NCBI RefSeq assembly: GCF_907164915.1
Contig: NC_061867.1
Coordinates: 50,099,852 to 50,163,851 of the forward strand
Direction: 5' to 3'
Source: Impatiens glandulifera
Lineage: Eukaryota > Streptophyta > Magnoliopsida > Ericales > Balsaminaceae
DNA length: 64,000 nucleotides
Under the pieces are notes generated by a model, which did no database searches, was not told the origin of the DNA, and saw only the letters and a list, made by a program, of their open reading frames with translations. A program made the translations under genes and the position numbers. Positions 12,967 through 25,800 of this stretch are shown piece after piece (position 1 is the first letter of the stretch; every line of letters starts with the position of its first letter).

Positions 12967-13400
12967 TATTATAATACTATACCATAGAAAAAAAAAGAGA
13001 ATAATATAATAGAATGACACAAATAAGAAATTTTAAAACAAATATTTAATAAATTTAATAGTTAATTTAAAAAAAAATTGAATTATCGATTTCTGATTAA
13101 ACTGGTTAATCAACCGGAACTAGTAAAATCAGAACCAGTAAAACCGATACCAATACCAATACTGATTGATTAATTGGTGTGTAAAATAAGAGATAAAATC
13201 GAACTTAACCGATTAATCGATCACGTAAAACAAATTCATGAAATAAAATGGGAAGGAACGGTAGATGCATTCCGGTCCCTATCTGCTTATTGGCATTCTT
13301 AGGAGCAATAAAATATAAGGTATATGAAAGTTAATGAAGAAAAGTGAATAGACTAATAGTGAAGGTGAAATCTAAATATAGAATTGAAGTAGAGGGGGGC
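11970..13400. other. AT-rich spacer with ACCGGTTAA-type repeats upstream of PI4K gene
   Basis: No gene is seen. The part 12600-12740 and its roughly inverse partner 13090-13230 contain ACCGGTTAAC / GGTTAATCAACCGG motifs around an AT core with a (TA)n run. This could be an old non-autonomous hAT-like element. No clean terminal repeat or target duplication was identified. Confidence 0.4.
12921..12959. repeat. (TA)n microsatellite
   Basis: About 39 bp of uninterrupted TA dinucleotide within the ACCGGTTAA-flanked AT-rich segment. Confidence 0.9.
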
Positions 13401-13782
13401 AAAAATGGTTTTATATTTTGTAAGAACAGACAGTGAAAAAATAATGAGGAGGTTGTGAGAAATTAAAGCCGACGAAGAACGACGTTAACGGGAGAAGCAT
13501 CAAACCATAGAAAGCGGAAGAAGAAGATCGAAAAATTTTACAGAATCAGAGCGATAATCCGAGCGAAGACGAGGAAGAAATAGAGAGATCGATCGATCAT
13601 TTGAAAATTGATTTTTCATCATTTTCCTTCATGTTTTATCAATCTGTAGAATTATGTGTACATCTTTGTGGTCTCCGCCTCCTTAGATTTTATCATTTAG
13701 GTTTTGGAAGCCTCAATTGAGCTATACGGAGTTGATCTTCTCATTTTTATCCGTCTAGATTTGACGTAGGATTTGGAATTTC

Positions 13783-13806
13783 ATGCGGAATGGAGCCTTT
13801 GATTGA
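13783..13806 (+). promoter_or_regulatory. Overlapping uORF at PI4K-alpha start
   Basis: An ATG at 13783 opens an eight-codon frame (last sense codon GAT, stop TGA at 13804-13806). It begins 7 bases upstream of the main ATG at 13790 and overlaps it out of frame. Ribosomes that use it would pass the main start, so it could lower translation. The effect is inferred. Confidence 0.45.
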
Positions 13807-16800
13807 GCTATGCGACTTGATTGCGAAGAATCCTAATAATTTCAGAGAGAAACTCTCGTGGATGTGCGGAAGAGGTCCTTCGAATGAGGTTCTTGTTTCT
13901 GGATCTCCTCGCGTGACTCGTCCACAACTCAATGCGGTCGTTGCCGTTGCCAGATTTCTTTCCAAATGTCCTGACAACAGTGATACCCGGTCCGAGACAC
14001 TTATCCTTGACTTCCTCCGTGCCATCCCAGCGTCGTTCAGCCAGTCTTTCTGGCCGCAGTCGTTCGGTCTAGATGCTATTGCTACTTTTTACAAAGATTT
14101 TATAGGGTATGTAGCGAAGGCTACGGAATTGTCCGAGGACTTTGCTTCAGATGTGTCTGGGATCATGGGAGAAATCGTGATCTCTGCTGTTAGTAACGTG
14201 AAGGAAGATTTGGGGATTTGCAGGTCGTTCCTGAGGGTGTTGGCTCGGAGTTTTCTGCCTGTTCTTCCGTCAGATGGCGACAAGTTAATTATTTGTCTCA
14301 TTGATAACTTCGTGAGCAATGGTTCCAGTGAATTCTTGCATGGAACACATCACACATCGTCTTCTATTAGTTCTCCTTCTCCTGCAAGCCGGTCTCAACA
14401 AAATGGTGTCAGCGTGGCTGACGACGCCACTAGTGCATCTTCAAAAGGGTCTGCGATGAATGGTTGGAGAAGTGCTGATCAGATTGGGGTGGGTGCTGCA
14501 AATATGGGGTACAATGACGGAGGAGGAGGCAATACTAAGCGGATGGTAGCATCGTTTGAGGAGGAGAGTCTGGAAGGTCTTGAGAAACAAGAAATTGCAT
14601 TTAGAATGATAACGCACATCTTAGATAAAGCAGAAGTTGAGACTAAGCTGATGGAGGATGTAATGAAGATTGTCAATGAGCAGCTACAATTGATGATTGC
14701 TTTCCTTAAGGTAAGATATCTAAGGTTTCAGTTTCAGTTTATTGCAACATGGCAATCTAATTTTCTTGGTTGTGTACGCAGATAAGGAAATCTGAATGGT
14801 CAGAACATGGGACTCAACTTAAAGCTAGAATCAATGCAAAAATATCCGTTTACCAGGCTGCTGCTAAGTTAAAAGTTAAAATCTTATCCTCCCTACATCT
14901 GGATGCGAAAACATCAAAACACATGGCACTCAGAGCTGCTAGTACATTGATAGATGGCGCCAAAGCATGCTTATCATCTGTGTGGCGAAAATTGAGAGTT
15001 TGTGAGGAACTCTTCAGCACGTTGCTTGCTTTAATTGGGCAAGTTGCAGTTACTCGGGAAGGTCAGCAGCTTCGAGTTTTACTAATTCACTTCAAAATCC
15101 TTGTTCAAGAAGCATGTGTGCAGGTAAAATATATTTGGAATGATATATATTTAGTCAGGTTGATAACATTTGCTAACCTTGCACGATATTTTGTTACCCA
15201 ACAGGCTGACACTTCTGGTGCTAGCCAGGGGGTTATGTTTGAGAGTGTTCTCAAGACAAGCTGTGAAATAATTGAATTTGGTTGGAGCAAGGACCGGTCT
15301 CCTATTGACACTTTCATATTGGGGTTAGCGACAAGTATTCGTGATAGAAATGATTACGAGGGCCAGGTTAGTATTATCTTGCTTCTTTACTAATAAGACT
15401 CACTCTTACACTAGAATGTCTTTTTTCCTTTGGAAAATATCAAATTTTCATTAGAAAAACAAAGAATGTAAAGTGCCTTAAGAATTTACAAAAGGGGGGA
15501 AGGGGTGGGGAGAAACAAAAAATAAATACAAACACAAAAAAGTTAGATGCCAATGAGATATTCTGAAGGAGAGTGCATATTTCCCTTGAAAGATCACAGT
15601 GAAGGAGGATGTGGTGATGTGGTCAATAGTCTCCTTGCTCTTCATGCAGAGACACCACTCACTAGCTAGATGAAATCCCTTCCATTTGAGTTTCGTTGAT
15701 GTCAAAGCGTTCCTGCGAATTGCCTCCCAACCAAAGAAGAAGATCCTAGATGGAATTTTAGCTTTCCACGCTAGAATGTCTTAAATGCATTAAAGCAAGT
15801 AGAATTCTCAAGTATATAGCATGCAAAAGGCTTGAAATGTTGAAATGACGAATACAATCATTTAAAGTGTGTCATTGAGAGAGGTTTGAAGAAACTACGA
15901 TAACCACTTAAACCAATTAACTGGATTTTGAGACATGCATATAAGTACCCCTTGTATTTGCCTATTTTTTACTGGAGAGTCAGATAATCTTTCTGTTTTT
16001 ATGCATCTTGTTGGCCAATTAAGTATGAGCATATTGTTTATCGATGTTACTGTCTTTAGCTGTCATAGAATCAGTGCATACTATTAATTTTCCCACGAGT
16101 CAAAATCGCTTCATACCTTTGTTTTATGCTGTTCAAAATGACAAGGCTAGATATTTTGTTGTCCTTTTATTCACAAGATACTTGGTAAAATGTGTTAAGT
16201 AAGAAGGTTAGTAATGGGAGATCTCTTATTTATTCTACATGTTTGCTTAGAAATTTTGACATGATTGGTGAATTTGGTATGACTTGGAGAGAAAAAGTAT
16301 CCATGAATGTGTGAAGCATAAGCCATGATTGCAATTTTGATGTTTGACTATTGAGTTTCCAAGTAGGGTAATAATATCATTTCTTTCTGCCAAATGAATG
16401 ACTAAGAAGTGATCTACTTCTAATATTAATTCATTTGCGGCCCTGGCTACAACTAGGAAACTGTCATATCTTTTATCATTGTAGTATGATTTTATGTATA
16501 AACAATTGTCTAATTCTATTATTAGTTCATTAAAGAACAATAGGAAAACATTGATGAAGATACTTTGTACTTCTAAATAAAATAAAGACATGCATTTGAG
16601 CTTAAATAACTAGAGTATTGATTGATATATGGTTTGAGATTTTGTATATGAACTCATCAAGCACTAATCAAGGTTCAGCTCGAAGAAACATTACATATGT
16701 AGATAGCCCTGTTTACACCATTATGCAGCACTGGGTACAACTTGGAAACTGTCATATCTTAAAGCACAGTTTCTTATTTGTTAGGTCTTCTTACACATCA

Positions 16801-19800
16801 TCTTGATCCTGTTATTTTTGGCTACAAACACATTGTTAGTGTAGCTGATATTGGATATTCTAATGTCTTCAATGTTCCCTGTAGTTCCCTAGTGATTGTA
16901 TGTCTAGGCTAGATAGATGGATGTTAGCTTTTTGTGTCATTAGTTCAAAATTTCTCCATGTGATTGTTTTCCATAATTCTTCTCTTTGAAAATACAAAAA
17001 TTCTCTAAAATCTACCTTCATTATTTGTCTGGGATGTTGGAATTCAACATTGATAAGACTTCTCTATCTTTGAAGTTTAGGACATTGTTTCAACCAGTCA
17101 TATTTAAAAACTTGGTTTAATTTTTATTGCTTAAAGTCTTTTAAATAGATAAGCAATGTGTCCCACACATGTTTTACTCCCAACATTGTTTAAGAAAGAA
17201 GATTTATCATCACTGAAAGCTATAGCTTAGTTAATTATTACTCATTACACCCTGAAATCTCAATCATATCCACTAAACATCACCAAAAAATATCCAAAAG
17301 ATGAAAAATACAATCAATATTTCTTAGTCTGTTAGTACATTTGCCTGCGAAGGTGGAATATAATTCTCCTAAACGTTGGTGATCCAATCCTACCCTAGGA
17401 CGATACCATTGTCTGCCTTGTTGTTTGAATACTCTTCTTTCCTTTCTCTCCAAATGCAGTAGATTGTCATCCCCAAGAACATTACTGTAAAGATACTTCA
17501 AAAATGATTTTATACAACAGCTAAAATCTACTGCTGCACTTGTATCTTTTCTGCTAAAGAACTGGAATTCCTATCTGGCACAAACAAGAAATACATTCTT
17601 ATTTTTGTCGTTTTTAAATTTGTAATGTATTCACACATAAAAAAACTACTCTATCAGTTATTTGTTCTCATGTTTCTTTATTGTTGAAGGACGGGAAGGA
17701 AAAGCAAGCTGCTCCTGTTATGCAGCTTAACATCATACGTTTGCTAGCCGACGTGACTGTTTCAGTGAAGAAGCCTGAGGTTGTAGACATGATATTGCCA
17801 CTCTTCATTGAAAGTTTGGAAGAGGGTGACGCTTCAACTCCTAGCTCGATGCGACTAAGAGTATGAGGATGCAGATAGTTGATTACATTATAGACATATT
17901 TTATCTTCTTGACATGATTTTTTATTTTATTTTGGTAAGGATCTTAACATTATTATGGTCTAAATCTTGTTTTTATTATGTTCCTGCAGCTTCTTGATGC
18001 TGTTTCATGCATTGCGAGTTTAGGCTTTGAAAAGTCATATCGTGAAATAGTTGTTCTCTTAACAAGGAGCTACTTGAGTAAGTTAAGTAATCTTGGATCT
18101 ACTGAAAGCAAGACAGTGGCACCAGAAACTAATACAGAACGTGTTGAGGTATTATGAATCATTTATGCTTTGGAGATTTATTAATTGGCCTTGGTACCTG
18201 TTTCTCACTGTAATATCATTCTAGACCCTTCCTGCAGGACTTCTGTTAATTGCTAAAGCTCTTACAAACAGTAAATTACGTTCTGACTATCGTCATCGAC
18301 TACTCTCATTGTGCTCAGATGTAGGTCTGGCTGCTGAGTCCAAAACTGGAAGGTAAAGTATCCCAGACCTGACAACACATAATGCTCATTGATCCTTTAC
18401 TTTTGTTCAAATTAAGAGGCACTGTGATTGACAGATTGAATATTTGACCTTCTTAAATAGCATTTTTATTGGGTTGAGTTACAACCTTAGTGTTTAAAAA
18501 AACTAATTCTCTGCAGGAGTGGAGCAGATTTTCTTGGGCCACTGCTACCTGCTGTTGCTGAGATATGTTCGGATTTTGTCCCTAGTGTGGATGTGGAACC
18601 TTCACTTTTAAAGTTGTTCCGCAACCTTTGGTTCTATATTGCTCTCTTTGGGCTGGCACCACCTATAGAGAAGAATCAAGTTCCAGCGAAGCCAGTTTCA
18701 ACTACATTGAACACTGCTGGAAGTACGGGCTCTGTTGCTCTTCAAGCTGTGGGAGGTCCTTACATGTGGAGTTCTGATTGGTCTGCTGCTGTTCAGCGCA
18801 TATCCCAAGGGACACCACCTCTTGTAAGTTTCCACTTTTCGTGGGCTTTTTTCCTCAACTAGAGTCACGGTTATTCATTTCAATGCATCTTGCTCCAAGA
18901 ATGATCTCTATGTCGTGTTGTATTTACTTATCTTTTTACTTCCTTTCCTGATTCCTTCGTTAGCAGTTTTACAGAGGATTTTTTTGTTAAATTGATGGCC
19001 AGACCCTTTATCCACCTTGAAGAGTAAAGTAAAATAACAATTTCTATACTTAATTATCACCGTTAGTTTAGGTGCACCCATAATGGCTAGTATTGACCTG
19101 AATTTTTTAATCCAGCTAAATTTGTACATCCAAGAAATTGAATATCCTTGTGGAGTTGTTGGGAGTAGAAATTTTTTGGTGACTTTGAGGATATCCATAT
19201 CATATCTGGTACATAATGGATATGGTGTCTATTTTAGTAATCAATCGTGGTTTTCTATTTCCCCCCTGGATGCAACATTGATGGCTCTAGCTGTGTATAA
19301 TGTATTCTACTATGATAGATAAACCTCATTTATCACAGGTAGTAAGCTCTGTTAAATGGCTAGAGGATGAGTTGGAGCTTAACGCACTTCATAACCCTGG
19401 TAGCCGACAAGGAAGTGGCAATGAAAAAGCTGCTGTTACCAACAGAACTGCGCTTTCGGCTGCATTAGGTGGACGAGTTGAAGTTGCATCCATGAGCACC
19501 ATTTCAGGTGAGATCAGTCCCTTGTACTAGGAGGAGAAAATATTGTTCCTCAGGTTTCCTTATGTTAATGTGAGCTGGAAATGATTTTAGTATAATTTAT
19601 GGTTATGGACATAAGTTATTATTTGTAATTTGAATAGTTAGAGCTCTTGGCCTCTGTAACAGGTTACCTTTCTTTCTTCCATCTGTCTAAACTTTATTAG
19701 GTGTGAAGGCAACCTATCTTCTTGCGGTAGCATTTCTGGAGATAATACGCTTCAGCAACAACGGTGGCATTCTTAATGGTGATATTAGTATTGTTGCTTC

Positions 19801-22800
19801 CAGAAGTGCCTTCAGCTGTGTTTTTGAATACCTCAAGACCCCAAACCTTATGCTAGCTGTCTCCCAATGCTTGACTGCAGTAGTACATCAGGCATTTGAA
19901 GCAGCATTGTCATGGCTGGTAATCAACTTACTTCTGAGAATCAACTATTGTCCTCTTATTGTTTGCCATATGATATTGCTGTCAAAGAAATATAATTATG
20001 CAGGTGATATTCAGTCATATTGTCTTCTGTATAATAATGTGATGGATTAAATTTTCTGCCTCTCATTCTGACAAGTCAGCGTTTACAAGCTGATGACAAG
20101 AATTCCTCTTCCTCGGAGAAATGTTTGTCTTAGAGATATTATTCAATCATTCTATTTAATTTGATTGAGTGGTGTGATTCATTATTGCAGTTTTCCACTG
20201 CTCTTTCATGTCATGGAAGACATACACTTTGTTCTACCAAAATGCTCTTATGATTGTTAAATTCATTCTGTAATTTGAGACAGTTAACTGAAGATGCTAG
20301 TTTTCCCTTTAACCTGCAATGTTAGATGAATCTTAAATTGGAATCTGTTAGTATATTTATGCAATAACCTTTTATATAGTTGGATCTATAGTCTGCAAAA
20401 AAACTAAAAAGTAAAGATGTAAGAATACTTCTGAAAGCTCAAAATCAACTGGAAGTTCTGATGGGATGTCTGGAAGATGCAAAGAATTTAAAGATTGGGA
20501 GTAGCATTGTAGATGAAATACGCTCATCATCACCTTGCATATATTAATTTAGGTTGTCTAAATTGCCCCACCAATCTAAAATTCTATATATTTCTCATTA
20601 TTTAGAATGTCCATGATAATACTGACCAAATGATCAGATAGTTCATTGTCCTTGTCAGTGGCATGGAAAACAATTTAATCTACAATTTTTTATAGTACAT
20701 TTCTAGTAATGTTGCTTGATTTTTTTTTTTGATTAGAGAAACTTTTGCAATGCTTTTCTTGGATAACATGTATTTTCTTGCATTTTCTTATGGATCACAT
20801 GTTTAATAAAAACAAATCTGTAGGATGACCGAATATCTGATACTGGCGATGCTGCTGAGATCAGAGAATCCGTTCTCTCCATACATTCTTCTTTTCTTAT
20901 TAAAAGTATGTCGCTGAGGGAGGAAAATATACGGAATGTCTCTGTCAGCTTGTTGACTCGCCTTCGAGAAAAATTTCCTCAGGTACCTACTTGTATTTTT
21001 TAGGTTGATGATGATGTCTCCAGTTTCTATCAGAGTTCATATTCTGTTTCTCACTTTTCAAGAAACTTTTTTCTGTCCTCTAGTCATATTAGAGTTTAAT
21101 GTAAGCTATTGAATTGTATCATAACAGATCTTGTGGAACACCTCTTGTCTGGACTCACTCTTACTTTCCGTGCCCAGTGACTCTCCATCATCTCTTGTTA
21201 ATGATCCTGCATTGGTAGCCACAATGCGATCCTTGTACCAAAAGATTGTCCGTGAATGGATCATTGTCTCACTTTCATTTGCCCCATGCACAACCCAGGG
21301 TCTTCTACAGGTTAGTTTTTGAAATTGGCAAGTGTTTTATTTCTTTCTGTATCATTGTTATAGTCATGATGTACATATTTCAGGAAAAGCTTAGTAAAGC
21401 TAACACATGGCAGAAAACACAGCCTGCAACAGATGTGAGCTCACTTTTGTCTGAGATTAGGATTGGAACTGGAAAAAATGATTGTTGGACTGGCACAAAG
21501 ACTGCAAATGTCCCAGCAGTTATGACTGCTGCGGCTGCAGCATCAGGAGCAAACTTGAAATTGATGGAGGCCTTCAACTTGGAAGTGCTTAGCACTGGTA
21601 TGATTAGTGCAACAGCCAAGTGCAATCATGTAGGTGAAATTGCAGGCATGAAAAGGCTATATGACAGCATAGGTGGTATCCAACCAGGTGCTTCTCAAAC
21701 TGGTTTTGCGGTCACACTTCAGAAGTTGAAATCTGGAGTTTTCCCTCCTCCAGTGCCACCTCAAAGTGAGACTTTCAATGAGATGATGTTGACCAAGTTT
21801 GTGCGTCTACTTCAACAATTTGTCAATAACGCAGAGAAAGGTGGTGAACTTGATAAAGCTTCATTCCGTGAAACTTGTTCACAGGCTACTGCACTGCTTC
21901 TTTCTCAGCTGGTAAGTTTGTATTTCATAACCTATCTCAACTTTCTTGCTGCTGAAATGAAGGTTGATCCCACACTGTCTTCATGGTTAATGATGTGAAA
22001 TATTTAGGATTCGGACTCAAAGTCCAACATCGAGAGCTTCTCACAACTTCTACGACTTCTTTGCTGGTGTCCGGCTTATATTTCAACACTTGATGCAATG
22101 GAAACTGGTATATTCATCTGGACATGGCTAGTTTCTGCCGCTCCACAATTAGGATGCCTTGTCCTGGCAGAGCTTGTTGATGCTTGGTTGTGGACAATCG
22201 ATACCAAAAGAGGTCTCTTTGCATCTGAATTGAAGTACTTTGGGCCTGCAGCAAAATTAAGGCCTCATCTTGCACCTGGTGAGCCTGAAGCTCTTCCAGA
22301 AAAGGATCCTGTGGAACAAATAATTGCTCATAGACTATGGCTTGGTTTCTTCATTGATCGTTTTGAGGTGAGGAAATACTTCAATCCTAGACTCAAATCA
22401 TGCTTTGACAGTTTTAAAGTTACTGAAGTTCCCTGAATGTTTACATTATGCTTTACTTAGAATTGGTTGTGAAATTATTCCTCAAATGATTTTTGGAAGC
22501 CTTTTGCGGTTGTTGCTGCGTTTGCCACTTATTGTGCAACTCAGGAGATATAGATGATTTCTTATTTTGATGGAGGTATATGTGAAGAAGCTTCTATCCC
22601 AAATCTGGGATAGACACATAGTAAATTGCAAGCCAAACAATAATTAACGAGTAGCTTATCATGCGGTTAGTCTTTCTAATATACAGTCCCCGCGATAGTC
22701 GTCAATGGAAGGATTTATCTACGGTGAATCAGTTATTATGCATATAATAGGTTGTATTTTTGAAATGAATGTGGTAAATGGTATATAACTCATACAAATC

Positions 22801-25800
22801 ATTTTGTTTATTTGCCAAATATATAACTGTTTTGTCCATATTATTATAATTTACTTCTGGTTGATGGTTTACTTCATTCTCACTGGTATCTTTTCATTTT
22901 CACCTGAATTTATTCCATCATTCAGGTGATTCGACATGATAGTGTTGAGCAACTTTTGCTTCTTGGTCGGTTGTTACAAGGAACCACAAAACCTCCTTGG
23001 AACTTTTCCCGTCATCCAGCTGCTACTGGTACCTTTTTTACTCTAATGCTTCTAGGGCTCAAGTTCTGCTCATGCCAATCTCAGAGCAACCTGCAAAATT
23101 TTAGAATGGGCCTTCAGCTACTGCAAGACCGCATATATAGGTGATCAAGTTATTCTTTATTACAGGCTGTCACTCATGCACAATTTTTATCTTTGCTTCC
23201 TTCAAGCTCTGTTTGTTTACACTCTTATGTAGTAGCATTTGAACACACCTGTATTTGCAATTTTACCTTTTCATCTGGCTATGTTCATAAACTAAGATAC
23301 TTGAGGACAATTGAGTTGTATCTTGGAGTTGATACAACTGAACATTCAATACCATCACCATTTTCATCTTAAATATATAGGCAGGACTGGTGCATTCATC
23401 TTCTTGTCATTTACATTATGCACAAGTTACATTATCACTTTAGATTAATGAATCCAATACTATGATCCTAATAACCATGCCCATTCTATACAGTCTGGTA
23501 CTTGTGACCTCTTACTCTAGAAATTGATATGAGATAATGATCAGGGCTTTGAAGAACCAGTAGAAGATGATATGAGGCCGCAACTTTAGAAGATATTTAA
23601 GTTATTTTCAGTAGATAAATGTTCTTAGTCAAATAAATAGTATCTAATTAGAGTTGGTATTTAGTTGGACATTAATATATTAAGCTTGATACAGGTCCTC
23701 CTTGGGCTGGTTTGCTTATGAGCCCGAGTGGTATGATATGATCAATGTGAACTTTTCACAGAGTGAAGCTCAATCTGTCTCTATGTTTGTTCATCATCTA
23801 AATGAGCATACAGACTCTCCAATTGATCCAAAAGGACGAGGGCGGGAAAATGGAAGCTCTTTGAATGAATCGGTAAGAGTTGAAATCTGCAGTTATATAT
23901 GTTTTTGATGTTCTGACTGTAATCATTATCTCTTTGGTGGCTTCATCCTCAGTAATTATCTGTTTATAGAGCACTTCTTTTATAGCCTCCTTTACTGCAG
24001 CTGCATTGTTTATTCCATGATATTTGCAGAAGGATCAGTACCATCCAGTGTGGGGCCATATGGACAACTATGTTGTCGGTAGAGAAAAGAGAAAGCAATT
24101 ACTTTTGATGTTGTGCCAACATGAAGCTGACAGGCTTGAAGTTTGGGCACAGCCCACTAACTCAAAGTAATCATATTTTTCCATTTTCTTTCCCAAAAAA
24201 TTCATGCTGTCATTTTGTGGCTAGCCTACTATATTTTATTGGGTGCATCATCTCATTTCTGAACTTTCAATGTTCTAATATTATTTCAATTTTGGGTGCC
24301 ATGGTTGTGGGGGGTCATGCTAGCATCCTATATTAAAAAAAAAAATTATTTCAATTTTGATTTTCTGTCATGTATATTCCAGGGAAAGTGCACCATCTCG
24401 TCCTAAAATCACCTCAGATAAATGGATTGAACATGCTAGGACCGCTTTTGCTGTTGATCCTCGCATTGCATTGTGCTTAGTCTCAAGGTTCCCCACAAAT
24501 GCTTTTCTGAAGGCTGAAATGACTCAGCTGGTTCAGGTGGGCCAATCTTGCTTTAATTGCATATTTAAGTAGATTGAATTTTAGTTAAAAAAGGACAGGA
24601 ATCCCTACTAAGAACTATAAGAAGCAATGTGAAATATTCCAAGTTAATAATGATTTGATACATTTTCCAAAGATATATGGAGGTCAGTCTGACAATTATT
24701 TGATACTTTGAGTAGTGGATCAAGTGTAGAACGAAACATCTTCCTACAACTTTATGAAGTGTATGTGAAGTCCATGGTCTTGTTAAACTTAAATCACCGA
24801 GGTTGTTATCTTTGTTGAAATCTACTTACTTATTTTATCTAAAAAGTTATCCTTCTTAATTTCCAGGACTTTTTCTATTGCTCCTGAGTTCTTTGAGACG
24901 TGCTTTTAACAAAAAAGAGTAATCTGAAGTTAATATTAATGCTGAAAACTTCCTTACCAATTGAAAGAGTCAAATGTTCTTTTGTAAGAAACGCACTTTC
25001 TTTCTGGTCAGTTATAGAAGATGCTCTGTGTATTGCTTCCTTGACATCCTATAGGTCCACCATAAGATGAATTCGAATGTTGGGACATTTTTAACTACCT
25101 TTGTGAAAGTTCTTATAATATTTGCATTGCCTGTTGCAGTCTACCATAGTGGAACTTCGTTCCATTCCTGAGGCTTTGCCATATTTTGTTACCCCAAAGG
25201 CCGTTGAAGATAATTCACCTCTTTTACAACAACTGCCTCACTGGGCAGCCTGTTCAATCACAATGGCACTCGAGTTTCTTACACCCCAATATAAAGGTCA
25301 TCCACGAATTATGGCCTATGTTCTAAGAGCTTTGGAATCCTATCCCCCTGAGCGAGTAACCTTCTTCATGCCACAGCTTGTGCAGGCCTTACGATATGAT
25401 GAAGGGGTGAGTTATCTTGCTAATTTGTTAAAAATAATCATTCATAATTTAATTTCTGTTTCCATATCTTTATAGGTTTGGCTGTATATATATTGTCTCT
25501 ATCTTCTAAGCTTTATGTGGTTGAGCTCATAGCTTTTGGAAATTCTTTTGGTTCTTGATTTGCTGGATTCAAAAAGTATCAGTGGCTTGTATTATGGTTC
25601 TCAAATATTTTATAATTATCCCTCTTACACAAATCAAACTATACAACCCTTGTACGAGTTGCTTTCAAGCTTAACCATTGATAAATCATACAGTTTTAGT
25701 TGACAATTCTTCTCTTATGCATTTATTTATACTTGTACTTTGTCTTAACTCTTCGACTAATAACTATTCAAGTGAGTCCATCACCATGAGTGAGTAACCA

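Larger units (their letters stand above)
15367..17689 (+). other. PI4K-alpha intron 3 (2.3 kb) with transposon debris
   Basis: The largest intron of the gene. It holds a minus-strand LINE-type zf-RVT fragment (15450-15780) and a second LINE-like fragment (17280-17510). The middle is ordinary intron sequence with no frame of note. Confidence 0.7.

Noticed and set aside
12600..13230. Complete hAT-type MITE around the ACCGGTTAA motifs
   Set aside because: Inverse motifs exist but no terminal repeat or 8-bp duplication could be fixed by eye, so only a spacer note was given.
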